From CAYNRA01 sp046293395 (lineage in GTDB: Bacteria > Bacteroidota > Bacteroidia > Cytophagales > Spirosomataceae): 64,000 bases of DNA. The notes under the pieces were generated by a model. The model was not told where the DNA came from. It saw nothing but the letters and a program-made list of their open reading frames with translations, and did no database searches. Shown here one piece after another: positions 25,460 through 33,666 of the stretch (positions are counted from its first letter, which is position 1; every line of letters begins with the position of its first letter). The stretch spans positions 806,001-870,000 of the forward strand of contig JBKBOU010000001.1 in the NCBI GenBank assembly GCA_046293395.1, read 5' to 3'. Both the position numbers and the translations under genes were made by a program.

Positions 25460-26327
25460 TGCTTAATTTTCTCTTTTCAAATACATCTATATAACTTCTT
25501 CTACTTGCATTCACAATTTTAACTTTCTTATAATCAGCATATTCTGCGATTATTTCGTATCCTCTAAAAACCTTATGTAGAGACAAAAAAGCACGACTCA
25601 GGTAAGAAGTTTTCTGATTTTCTTGTATAAAATAGGACGTGATATCTTTTTTTGATTCGTAAAAATGTTGGTCCTGAATTTTCAATTTATTTTCATCATC
25701 GAGCAAAATATCTTCGTGCCACGTATGGTCAGCGCCCGTAAGCCAAACTGTCGTAAATCCCAAATGGATTGCTTGGAAAACAGCGGCTTGCAAAACATTT
25801 TGACATTGAGGCATAGCGTATCCCTTATCAAAGAAAAACCATTTTATGCTATTAAAGCCTTCAAAGATAGTATAATTAAAAAAAACTACGTGAATAAACG
25901 TATTTTGCTGAATCCGATTTATAAAATAAGCTGACTTTTTAAATGTCTGTGGAACCAACAATTGAAGAGGCCATTTTGTATTTTCAATGAGTCCGTCTAT
26001 TCCTTTTTTTCCATTTATATGTTTTTCATCTGCAAAAGCGGCGTCTAGGAGTACGTAAAAAGAAGGTTTAAATACCACAAATTCAGAAGTACATGAAAAC
26101 AAATTAACGGCAATCAAAGGCATAGAAGAAAGCGCTTGCTTTTCTTCGCGACATGTAAAAGCGAGGGAGGGGCCATTACCGAGCACTAAACATTGATGTT
26201 CTGAGACAAGACTTTTTTTTGTGATGGGCTTCGATAGAACAAGCACTTTCCCGAGTGACAGTACAGTATCCAGCGTTTTTTGTAACCAATGAGCTACTGA
26301 AAAGACAAAGTGCGGGTTCATATTCAA
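25443..26327 (-). CDS. Putative nonulosonate (sialyl)transferase, GT42/DUF115-like
   Basis: No close assignment can be made by eye, but the protein has the pattern of GT42 sialyltransferases and the related DUF115 group. These are LGNGPSL (residues 49-55), the LQAAVFQAIHLGFTTVWLTG block (179-198) followed by ADHTW, the histidine in DQHFYESK (219-226), and a C-terminal NASRRSYIDVF (273-283). In Campylobacter Cst-II the matching parts are GNGPSL, an xxAIALGYKEIYLSGID block and a HYIGHSK segment that includes the catalytic His. At 294 aa it has the size of Cst-II. It is the first gene of the nonulosonate operon, so it probably transfers the CMP-sugar made by the other genes. It could instead be a flagellin-type Maf/DUF115 transferase. 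No membrane segment is evident. Confidence 0.62.
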   Translation of the reverse strand: MNMNPHFVFSVAHWLQKTLDTVLSLGKVLVLSKPITKKSLVSEHQCLVLGNGPSLAFTCREEKQALSSMPLIAVNLFSCTSEFVVFKPSFYVLLDAAFADEKHINGKKGIDGLIENTKWPLQLLVPQTFKKSAYFINRIQQNTFIHVVFFNYTIFEGFNSIKWFFFDKGYAMPQCQNVLQAAVFQAIHLGFTTVWLTGADHTWHEDILLDDENKLKIQDQHFYESKKDITSYFIQENQKTSYLSRAFLSLHKVFRGYEIIAEYADYKKVKIVNASRRSYIDVFEKRKLSNGIER

Positions 26328-26368
26328 AAAATTGAGTCTTTATTTTTAAAAAAAAGTTTAAAATACGG

Positions 26369-26376
26369 CAAAAATA
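26369..26376 (-). promoter_or_regulatory. Bacteroidetes -7 box for the nonulosonate operon
   Basis: Minus-strand TATTTTTG followed by C, 41 nt before the first gene of the operon. It matches TAnnTTTG and lies back to back with a plus-strand box at 26401-26408. Confidence 0.45.
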
Positions 26377-26400
26377 CATGGTTTCATCAGATTAAGCAGG

Positions 26401-26408
26401 TAATTTTG
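26401..26408 (+). promoter_or_regulatory. Bacteroidetes -7 box for the glycosyltransferase gene
   Basis: TAATTTTG matches TAnnTTTG and lies 43 nt before the ATG at 26452. The leader contains a small hairpin (AACGAAA at 26422-26428 with TTTCGTT at 26434-26440). Confidence 0.4.
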
Positions 26409-26451
26409 TCTAAAATTTTAGAACGAAACCAATTTTCGTTAGACTTCTGAC

Positions 26452-27210
26452 ATGCCAAAACTCAGCATCATTACCGTTACATTTCAAGCAGAAAGATACA
26501 TTGAAAAGACACTTCAAAGCATCTCTGAACAAACCTGTCAAGATTTTGAATTCATTTTGGTTGATGGTGAGTCAACTGACAGAACTATCGAAATTGCAAA
26601 AAAATACGGAAATCGTATTGATAAACTAATCATCGAAAAAGACGAGGGGCTATATGATGCCATGAACAAGGGATTGGAAAATGCGACGGGCGATTTTGTT
26701 TGGTTTGTAAATGCAGGCGACTATCTCACAAGTAAAGACCTGGTTAACAAACTTTTACCTTATCTATCAGATAATTCAGATGTCATTTATAGCGATACGT
26801 ATTTTGTCAATAAAGCCGGTCAAGTGCGTGGACTTCGTTCGGAACTAACTCCACACAAACTTCCTGAAAAACTCACCTGGGAGGCAATGGAAATGGGAAT
26901 GCTGGTCTGTCATCAATCCTTTATTGCCCGACGAAGCATCACACCACATTATTTATTATCCAATCTAAGTGCGGATCTCGACTGGGAAATCATCATCTTG
27001 AAGCAGGCGAAAGCCACTGTATTTTTCCCAACTCCGCTCTCCTACTATCTTGAAGGCGGCATTTCAAATCAGAATTTAAAACGCTCACTTATAGACCGTT
27101 ACGAAGTATTAATCAAACATTTTGGGATTTTCAGAACGTTAAAAAATCACCTTTTGATTTTGTTCAGAGGGATTCGCAAGATTATCCGAGACGGGAGAGT
27201 TTATTGGTAA
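26452..27210 (+). CDS. Glycosyltransferase family 2
   Basis: Cytoplasmic or membrane-associated GT-A glycosyltransferase of 252 aa. It has the N-terminal SIITVTFQAERYIEKTL block, the nucleotide-binding LVDGESTDRT segment, DAMNKGLENATGD, and VNAGDY in the metal-binding position. Its WcaA-like form is common in polysaccharide loci. It is divergent from the nonulosonate operon across 124 nt with its own -7 box and ends at a strong bidirectional terminator. It may add a sugar to the same glycan as the nonulosonic acid, but donor and acceptor are unknown. Confidence 0.87.
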   Translation: MPKLSIITVTFQAERYIEKTLQSISEQTCQDFEFILVDGESTDRTIEIAKKYGNRIDKLIIEKDEGLYDAMNKGLENATGDFVWFVNAGDYLTSKDLVNKLLPYLSDNSDVIYSDTYFVNKAGQVRGLRSELTPHKLPEKLTWEAMEMGMLVCHQSFIARRSITPHYLLSNLSADLDWEIIILKQAKATVFFPTPLSYYLEGGISNQNLKRSLIDRYEVLIKHFGIFRTLKNHLLILFRGIRKIIRDGRVYW

Positions 27211-27235
27211 ATAAAACTATTTCTTATCATCGCAT

Positions 27236-27271
27236 AAAAAAGACGACAAGATAGAATTTGTCGTCTTTTTT
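27236..27271. terminator. Bidirectional terminator
   Basis: Perfect 14-bp stem AAAAAAGACGACAA (27236-27249) with its complement (27258-27271) around an 8-nt loop. It serves both the plus-strand glycosyltransferase and the minus-strand bacillithiol gene, whose stop is 6 nt away. Confidence 0.85.
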
Positions 27272-27277
27272 ATGGAA

Positions 27278-28000
27278 TCAAAAAATTGAAAATAAGTCAC
27301 GAACACCGATAGGTTTGGGGAGTGTAAATCCTTCACCGAAGGCAACGCCTACTTTGTGTCCCATGTCTCTGGAGCGTGCTTCCACAAAATGGAGAAATTC
27401 GGGGGAAGTAAGATAACTTTCTGGTTCATTGCTATTTGGGTCATAGAATTGGCTTTTGAAGGCGCGTACAGCAGCATCCTTCACAGACCAATAAGCAGAA
27501 ATATCTACAACAAAATCAGGTTCGATAAATCTATCTTGAATATAGTGATAAACAGAAGTAGGTCGCCAGGCACTTTGTTGTTCTCCTGTATGAATATCTT
27601 TGGTTTCAACCATGCGTAAACCAGCATAAAAACAAGCATCAGTAGCTAGTTTAGCTGCCCGCCCGTGGTCTGGATGCCGGTCTTCAATGGCATTGGCTAG
27701 TACAATTTCTGGTTGGTATCTTCGAATCACCTCGATTAACTTCATCTGATGGGCTTCATCATTGACAGAAAAACCATCTCTAAAATTTAGGTTTTCTCGC
27801 GCGGCTAGACCAAGAATTTGGCTTGCCGCTTCTGATTCTGCCAAGCGGATTTCAGGCGTGCCTCTCGTACCTAATTCTCCCGTTGTAAAATCAACAATAC
27901 CTACTTTTCTTCCTTGGGCTACATGCAAGGCAATCGTACCTGAGCAACTCAACTCTGCATCATCAGGATGCACAGCCATGACTAAAATATCTAGTTTCAT
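27278..28000 (-). CDS. bshB1: N-acetyl-alpha-D-glucosaminyl L-malate deacetylase (bacillithiol biosynthesis)
   Basis: LmbE/PIG-L family zinc deacetylase that removes acetyl from GlcNAc-malate, the second step to the low-molecular-weight thiol bacillithiol. It shows the zinc motif HPDD (AVHPDDAELSCSG), GELGTRGT and RHPDHGRAAKL. The length of 240 aa and the ENLNFRDG segment are close to BshB1. It starts 1 nt after the stop of the M23 peptidase gene, so the two are co-transcribed. bshA and bshC are not in the window. The thioredoxin reductase gene upstream could be functionally related, but it is separated by a hairpin. Confidence 0.94.
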   Translation of the reverse strand: MKLDILVMAVHPDDAELSCSGTIALHVAQGRKVGIVDFTTGELGTRGTPEIRLAESEAASQILGLAARENLNFRDGFSVNDEAHQMKLIEVIRRYQPEIVLANAIEDRHPDHGRAAKLATDACFYAGLRMVETKDIHTGEQQSAWRPTSVYHYIQDRFIEPDFVVDISAYWSVKDAAVRAFKSQFYDPNSNEPESYLTSPEFLHFVEARSRDMGHKVGVAFGEGFTLPKPIGVRDLFSIF

Positions 28001-28001
28001 T

Positions 28002-29171
28002 TTATTTGATTCTGAGTCGTGTACCGACTAGGAGTTTCGTGGAAGGTCTAATTTTATTTAATCTACAAATTTCTGAAATGGTCGTTCCGTTTCTGGAAGC
28101 TATTTTATAAAGTGAATCCCCTGATTTTACTTTTATCCAAACTTTTTGTACTGTGTTGACGGGTTTTTCTTCCTCTTCGTATTCAAAATCAATTTTGGAT
28201 GAGCCTCCGCGAAGGTAATCGTACAATTTCGAAGAAAGTGTAAATTCTTGCGAGCGAATTTCTGCTTTTCCGGAAGCGTAACTGTAAATATTTTCGGTAT
28301 TGAAGGGATTCCCCTCGTATCGCGTTTCAAAGTGTAAGTGTGGCCCCGTACTTCTGCCGGTACTTCCACCTAACCCAATGACATCACCCGCTTTTACATA
28401 GGTGCTTGATGGGAAATTGATTTTAGATAAGTGCCCATAGAGTGTTTCGAGGCCATTAAAATGACGAATCACCACACAACGGCCGTATGCCCCAACAACA
28501 GTTGCTACACGAACAATGCCATCAAAAGCGGCATGAATTGGTTCACCCGTTGTTAAGCCAAAGTCGGTTCCTGTATGCCATCTTTTCCAACGCCAGCCAA
28601 AATGAGAAGTTAGGCGCATGGTTTCCATGGGGGAAGCCCACATTCTACCTTCTGAAACATCGTACAACTTGATTTGTACAACATCATCAAATTCTCTTGG
28701 ACTAATGCCGTACGGGTTTACGCGTCGTGTATCCCAAACAGAATAATAACTCGCAATTTGCACCATTTCGTCACTTCCCAAGAAAGTTGCTTCTTCCTCA
28801 ATTTCAACGATTTGAATTTCGCCTTCATCAATGGAAGACGTATCATCTTGTACCGCCCGATTGACTTCCTTTAAGGGCTCCAGTGGAATGAGTTTGATTC
28901 CATTCGCATTAGAAATCACAGAAGCTGCGGAAGTAGAAGAAGGTGCTTTTTTAGTTGCATTATAGGAATCGAGAAAGCGGACTTGTGTTTCTTCTTCAAA
29001 TACAAAAGGGAAACTTTCTTTTTCGGGCGTCTTGGTCGAAGAATTTTTCGTACTAGAGCCAGATGAAGTATTGATTTTAGGCGCTGTGACCACTTTCCCT
29101 TTCTCTCGTTGTGCCATGCCTAAAACAGGTGAAAGTAAGAGTGCAAGAAACCATATATTTTTTTTCATCAT
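28002..29171 (-). CDS. M23 family peptidoglycan endopeptidase with C-terminal LysM domain
   Basis: Predicted envelope endopeptidase acting on peptidoglycan cross-bridges. A signal peptide (MMKKNIWFLALLLSPVLGMAQ) fixes the start at the double ATG 29171/29168; the frame is open 57 nt further but that part spoils the signal. A Ser/Thr-rich linker precedes the LytM domain with HTGTDFG and the HLHFE zinc motif. The last 50 residues are a LysM peptidoglycan-binding domain (VKSGDSLYKIASRNGTTIS). All zinc ligands are present, so it should be active rather than a degenerate EnvC-like activator. It precedes bshB1 by 1 nt. Confidence 0.92.
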   Translation of the reverse strand: MMKKNIWFLALLLSPVLGMAQREKGKVVTAPKINTSSGSSTKNSSTKTPEKESFPFVFEEETQVRFLDSYNATKKAPSSTSAASVISNANGIKLIPLEPLKEVNRAVQDDTSSIDEGEIQIVEIEEEATFLGSDEMVQIASYYSVWDTRRVNPYGISPREFDDVVQIKLYDVSEGRMWASPMETMRLTSHFGWRWKRWHTGTDFGLTTGEPIHAAFDGIVRVATVVGAYGRCVVIRHFNGLETLYGHLSKINFPSSTYVKAGDVIGLGGSTGRSTGPHLHFETRYEGNPFNTENIYSYASGKAEIRSQEFTLSSKLYDYLRGGSSKIDFEYEEEEKPVNTVQKVWIKVKSGDSLYKIASRNGTTISEICRLNKIRPSTKLLVGTRLRIK

Positions 29172-29212
29172 CGAATCATTTTCGGTATTTTCGTAGATTG
29201 AGTACAAAAGAT

Positions 29213-29255
29213 AAATCGTGTACACCAAATAAACTGTTGGCGGTGTACACGATTT
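29213..29255. terminator. Long hairpin after trxB, with two GTGTACAC palindromes
   Basis: Perfect 14-bp inverted repeat (29213-29226 with 29242-29255), 15-nt loop. On the minus strand it follows trxB and is trailed by a short T-rich stretch (ATCTTTT). Each arm contains the palindrome GTGTACAC, so it could also be a paired operator for the downstream M23/bshB1 transcript. Confidence 0.6.
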
Positions 29256-29318
29256 TTAGTGAAAAAATCTAGCAATTTTACATAAAATATGGTAAAAAAG
29301 CTAGTTTTAAACCAGTAA

Positions 29319-30254
29319 TTACTCAAAAGACGCCAAATAACGTTCCGCATCCAAAGCTGCCATACAGCCTGTACCCGCGGCAGTAATTGCTTGACGATAT
29401 ATTTTATCTTGTGCATCACCACTTGCAAAAACACCTGGAATATTTGTTTTCGTCGTACCTTTTTCCGTCACAATATATCCTGCTTCATCTAATTCAAGAT
29501 AGTTTGCAAAAATGTCTGTGTTGGGTTTGTGTCCAATAGCCACAAAGAAACCGGTAGCCTCAACCACTGTCTCCTCACCTGTTACCACATTCTTGACACG
29601 CGCACCGGTTACACCTTCTTCTCCTAGAATTTCGACGGTTTCCGTATTAAACATCACCTGAATATTAGGGGTAGAGAGAACTCTCTTTTGCATAATTTGG
29701 GACGCACGAAACTCATCACGACGCACGAGCATTGTCACGTTTTTACATAATTTAGACAAATAGTGTGCTTCCTCACAGGCTGTATCACCCGCACCAACGA
29801 TGATCACATCTTGACCACGGAAGAAAAAACCATCACATACCGCGCAAGCAGAAACTCCCAAACCGTTCAACTTTTGTTCAGAAGGAAGTCCAAGCCATTT
29901 AGCCGATGCACCTGTCGAAATAATGACGGTTTCTGCTGTTATTTCGTGCATATCATCAATAATGACCTTATGTGCCAAAGGTGTAGAGAAATCTACTTGT
30001 GTAGCCATGCCCCACCGGTTATCCGTACCGAATCTCTCTGCTTGTTTTTTCAAATCTTCCATCATCGCTGGTCCTTGTACACCGTCTGGGTACCCCGGAA
30101 AATTCTCTACATCATTTGTAATCGTTAATTGACCACCTGGCTGTGATCCTTGGTACATTACGGGGTTCAAACCTGCTCTTGCAGCATAAATAGCCGCTGT
30201 ATAACCAGCTGGTCCTGAGCCTAAAATCAATACTTTTACCTTTTCTGTTGTCAT
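29319..30254 (-). CDS. trxB: Thioredoxin-disulfide reductase
   Basis: FAD- and NADPH-dependent enzyme that reduces thioredoxin (or a thioredoxin-like partner) in the cytoplasm. FAD motif GSGPAGY starts at residue 12, the redox-active CAVC is C137/C140, the NADPH motif VGAGDTACEEA follows, and the C-terminal FASGDAQD FAD motif is present. 311 aa is the standard low-Mr size. It is monocistronic by layout: a 184-nt divergent spacer upstream and a hairpin downstream. Reduced thioredoxin would serve, among others, the CysH in this window. Confidence 0.96.
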   Translation of the reverse strand: MTTEKVKVLILGSGPAGYTAAIYAARAGLNPVMYQGSQPGGQLTITNDVENFPGYPDGVQGPAMMEDLKKQAERFGTDNRWGMATQVDFSTPLAHKVIIDDMHEITAETVIISTGASAKWLGLPSEQKLNGLGVSACAVCDGFFFRGQDVIIVGAGDTACEEAHYLSKLCKNVTMLVRRDEFRASQIMQKRVLSTPNIQVMFNTETVEILGEEGVTGARVKNVVTGEETVVEATGFFVAIGHKPNTDIFANYLELDEAGYIVTEKGTTKTNIPGVFASGDAQDKIYRQAITAAGTGCMAALDAERYLASFE

Positions 30255-30438
30255 CTTATTTAGTTGTATTTCTTATACGGATTATTCTTCAAACGCATAT
30301 TTATAGGGCAAAGTTCGCTATTTATATTGGCAAGTTTCGTACTATTTATCACGAATTGACGAAAAAAAGAGCAGCTTCATCCACTCCTTTTGTATATTTA
30401 AACATTCAAATACAAAAATTTACACACCTGATTTATCT

Positions 30439-32433
30439 ATGAAAAAAACAATTTGCTTGGGTTTATTCCTTGTAGCTTTCCAACAATTTGGATTTGCACA
30501 GACAGACAAAAACACGTCTGTTTACGACCATCGCGCTGCATTTGCGCCTTTGCAGTTTAATCAGCCTGGTACTATTTACCGCAGTGGAACAGGTGCGCCT
30601 GGCCCCATGTATTGGCAAAACAAAGCCGATTATACCCTAAAAACAAAACTAGATCCATCTGCCAATACCATAGAAGGCAGCGTAACGATTGAATACACGA
30701 ACAAAAGCCCGGATGAACTTCCTTTTCTTTGGCTTCAATTAGACCAAAATCAGTTCAATGACGCATCCAGAGGTGGAAAAACGACACCCCTTACAGGTGG
30801 CAGATACGGAAATACGGGTTTCAAAGGTGGTTATACACTTGGAGAAGTTCAAGTCACCAAAAAAAGCACTTCCTCCAAATCAAAAAGTACAAATTCTGTT
30901 CTTCAAGAGCAAATTATCTCCGACACGCGCCTTCAATTGCGACTTACTGAACCACTCAAAACAGGCGAAATAGCACTTATTACAATTTCGTATTCATTTC
31001 CAATCCCGAAATACGGGTCAGATAGATTAGGTAAACTAGAAACCCCCAATGGGACAATTTACGAAATAGCGCAGTGGTATCCGCGTATGTGTGTATATGA
31101 TGATATCCAAGGATGGAATGTCTTGCCGTATCTTGGTGCAGGTGAATTTTATCTGGAATACGGCGATGTCACATACGAAGTTACTGTGCCAGCAAGCCAT
31201 ATTGTGGTTGGTTCCGGAGAACTTTTGAACGCAAAAGAAGTACTAACGTCCACCCAACAGAAAAGATGGGCGGAAGCAGCTAATTCAGACAAAACGGTGG
31301 TTATTCGTTCAAAAGAAGAAGTCACAGACCCCTCTTCAAGACCCAACGGAAAAGCATTTTTAACCTGGAAATTCAGTTGTTCTCAAACTAGAGATGTAGC
31401 ATGGGCTAGTTCAGAAGCATTTGTTTGGGACGCGGCGAAAATCAATTTACCGAGCGGGAAAAAAGCATTGGCGCAGTCTGTCTATCCAGCAGAAGTAGCT
31501 GGAAACGATGCTTGGGGGAGATCCACAGAGTACGTCAAGGCATCTATCGAATTTTATTCTGACTTTCTTTCTGAATATACCTATCCTGTGGCAACCAATG
31601 TGGCAGGGATTATTTCAGGAATGGAATATCCAGGCATTGTTTTTTGTGGTTCTAATGCAAAAGGAAAAAGCCTTTGGGGAGTTACAGACCACGAGTTTGG
31701 ACATAACTGGTTTCCGATGATTGTAGGTAGTAACGAACGAAAATATGCATGGATGGACGAAGGTTTTAACACGTATATCAACCAATATTCAACCAAGGCA
31801 TTTAACAAAGGAGAGTATTTTTCACCAATTAATGCGCGCCAATTTGGAACATTAATTCATGATAAAGACCCTATCATGACGATTCCAGACGTCATTCATG
31901 GAAAAAATCTAGGCATTTTGGCGTATTACAAACCAGGTATGGGACTCACCATGCTTCGTGAAGTTGTACTAGGACCAGAAAGATTTGACTACGCGTTGAA
32001 AGAGTATATTCGTCGATGGGCTTTCAAACATCCGACACCAAATGATTTCTTCAAAACGATTGAAAATGCGGCAGGAGAAGATTTAGGTTGGTTTTGGAAG
32101 GGGTGGATTTTGGAAGATTGGAAAATCGACCAGGCGGTTAAGTCTGTAGAATACATTGAACAAGACCCAAGCAAAGGAGCTTTGATAACCATCGAAAACA
32201 GAGAGAAAATGCCCATGCCCGTCACTTTGGCGATTCGGCTTTCAGACGGCAAAACGGAGCGCGTTAATCTGCCCGTAGAAATTTGGCAAAAAGGAGGAGA
32301 ATGGACATTTTCGTTTCCGTCGAGTACCCGTATCGAGGCAATTACGCTAGACCCAGATGGGCAATTACCAGACGTAAATACGGCAAATAATACATGGAGA
32401 CCATCGCGCTATACTCCGCCAGCGTCCAACTAA
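30439..32433 (+). CDS. Secreted M1 family metallopeptidase
   Basis: Zinc aminopeptidase-like protein of the gluzincin M1 family. A signal peptide (residues 1-20, ending FAQ) directs it to the periplasm or beyond. An N-terminal beta-sandwich (about 60-280) is followed by the catalytic domain with GMEYPG (394-399) in the place of the GxMEN motif, HEFGH (H418, H422) and the third ligand E441 in WMDEGFNTY. A serine/lysine-rich loop (141-153) is an insertion. No T9SS sorting domain is present at the 664-aa C-terminus. Homologues are common in Bacteroidetes as M1 family peptidases of unknown substrate. Confidence 0.9.
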   Translation: MKKTICLGLFLVAFQQFGFAQTDKNTSVYDHRAAFAPLQFNQPGTIYRSGTGAPGPMYWQNKADYTLKTKLDPSANTIEGSVTIEYTNKSPDELPFLWLQLDQNQFNDASRGGKTTPLTGGRYGNTGFKGGYTLGEVQVTKKSTSSKSKSTNSVLQEQIISDTRLQLRLTEPLKTGEIALITISYSFPIPKYGSDRLGKLETPNGTIYEIAQWYPRMCVYDDIQGWNVLPYLGAGEFYLEYGDVTYEVTVPASHIVVGSGELLNAKEVLTSTQQKRWAEAANSDKTVVIRSKEEVTDPSSRPNGKAFLTWKFSCSQTRDVAWASSEAFVWDAAKINLPSGKKALAQSVYPAEVAGNDAWGRSTEYVKASIEFYSDFLSEYTYPVATNVAGIISGMEYPGIVFCGSNAKGKSLWGVTDHEFGHNWFPMIVGSNERKYAWMDEGFNTYINQYSTKAFNKGEYFSPINARQFGTLIHDKDPIMTIPDVIHGKNLGILAYYKPGMGLTMLREVVLGPERFDYALKEYIRRWAFKHPTPNDFFKTIENAAGEDLGWFWKGWILEDWKIDQAVKSVEYIEQDPSKGALITIENREKMPMPVTLAIRLSDGKTERVNLPVEIWQKGGEWTFSFPSSTRIEAITLDPDGQLPDVNTANNTWRPSRYTPPASN

Positions 32434-32438
32434 ATAAG

Positions 32439-32466
32439 GAATGACACCCTTTAGTGGGTGTCATTC
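32439..32466. terminator. Convergent terminator hairpin
   Basis: Perfect 11-bp stem GAATGACACCC (32439-32449) with 32456-32466 and 6-nt loop, between the convergent M1 peptidase and SirB1-like genes. The right arm covers the last codons of the minus-strand gene. No long T run. Confidence 0.6.
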
Positions 32467-33294
32467 TTCTAAAATACGAATGATTTTTTCAGTCATTGCT
32501 GATAACGTCGTATCGTTCTGTCTTTCAAAAGAAACGAGTAGATTCCGCGCCATTCTCCGGATGATGTCAATGTGTGAACAAGGTTGCAAAAAAGCATCTG
32601 ATTGAGGGGCGCGAATCTGTTTTAGGTATTGAATCAAAGCTGCACGTTCAAAGATTTCACCTTGATTGAAGACATTGATATAAAATTGAAGATTTCCTTT
32701 CTTGTAAGTAAGCACAAAAATATTGGGTAGATTAACCCCAAAAACGGGTAAACCCAACTTTTGCGCAACGAGTAAATAGACACAACACAATGAAATTGGG
32801 TTGCCCCTACGCGTGTCCAGAACGTCACCGACGAGGGAGTTTTCAGTGGCGTAATATGCATCTGTATTTGAGATAAAACTCCATTTTTTGTAAAAAATAT
32901 GATTCATGATTTCGATTTCATCGAGAGGATGTAAATCAGCACGTAATTCAACCCAAGCTTCTCTGTATAAACGATTTACCTCATCACGAAGCTCAGAGAC
33001 ATTCACTTGTTCACTTACCAAATTACTCAATAAACACCATCCTTCCAATAAGTCTATTCCACCTGCATTTTTCCAATCCAGCAAATCTTGGTATAAGATT
33101 TCGGGCGTTTCAGATGCTGTCAAACGGATAACCTTTCTTTTCAGCGTATTATCGTCTGTTTCCTTTAAAAAGGAAGTAATCAGGTCTGGAAACGCAAGCA
33201 CGACCTCCTTTATTTTCGTTTCAATTTGTTGAATTACCTCCTCATCTGTGTCATTCAAAAGTGAAACCATCGCATTAAATTCTCTTTTTTCCAT
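32461..33294 (-). CDS. SirB1-type transglutaminase-like protein
   Basis: Protein of 277 aa with an N-terminal helical region (1-130) and a SirB1-like transglutaminase-fold segment. The signature is VLDTRRGNPISLCCVYLLVAQKLGLPV, with the cysteine pair at the catalytic place of the fold, then GVNLPNIFVL. A short TPR-like C-terminus follows. Such proteins are widespread but their biochemical role is not settled. It is transcribed alone; the start ATG at 33294 is the only good one. Promoter not evident. It overlaps a terminator hairpin at its 3' end. Confidence 0.8.
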   Translation of the reverse strand: MEKREFNAMVSLLNDTDEEVIQQIETKIKEVVLAFPDLITSFLKETDDNTLKRKVIRLTASETPEILYQDLLDWKNAGGIDLLEGWCLLSNLVSEQVNVSELRDEVNRLYREAWVELRADLHPLDEIEIMNHIFYKKWSFISNTDAYYATENSLVGDVLDTRRGNPISLCCVYLLVAQKLGLPVFGVNLPNIFVLTYKKGNLQFYINVFNQGEIFERAALIQYLKQIRAPQSDAFLQPCSHIDIIRRMARNLLVSFERQNDTTLSAMTEKIIRILEE

Positions 33295-33666
33295 GCTTTA
33301 CGATTCTTGTTCAAGTGAAAACTCATTCCTGACTTTACATGCCTGCTAATCAGTTAGCCAACTTAAATTTGGCAGCTTGATAGGTCAATAATAAGTTGAA
33401 AAAATAGAAAACTAGATAAAAAACCAAAAAGATAGCTGTATTTATCTACTTAAATTTTCAGGATTTGCTTAGAATAAATAAAGAAGATGAACCATTTAAT
33501 AAATAAAATACATTCAAGATTTACTTCTATATAATTGATTTACAAACACTTACTGAGCTATTTCTCAACTCTTAATTTGTTTAAAATAACCGTTAAATAG
33601 CATGAATTAGATGTGGGAATAAAACATTCTTGTTACCTTTGCTCTCCGTATCTTAAATCAGATTCC
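33295..33666. other. Intergenic region upstream of galE
   Basis: 372 nt between the divergent SirB1-like gene and galE, clearly A+T-rich. Apart from the galE -7 box at 33634-33641 and a short imperfect stem near 33355-33380 (GCCAA/TTGGC) I see nothing in it: no tRNA, no supported small gene and no repeat. Confidence 0.5.
33634..33641 (+). promoter_or_regulatory. Bacteroidetes -7 box for galE
   Basis: TACCTTTG followed by C matches TAnnTTTG and lies 25 nt before the galE ATG. A weak -33 candidate (TGTG, 33612-33615) is 18 nt further up. Confidence 0.5.

Noticed and set aside
26176..26379. 67-codon frame that covers the upstream region of the GT42-like gene on the minus strand
   Set aside because: It overlaps the start of the operon gene in another frame, has no recognisable motif and includes the promoter region.
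33295..33666. tRNA-like or small RNA gene in the spacer
   Set aside because: No cloverleaf, no T-loop TTCRA motif and only a short imperfect stem.
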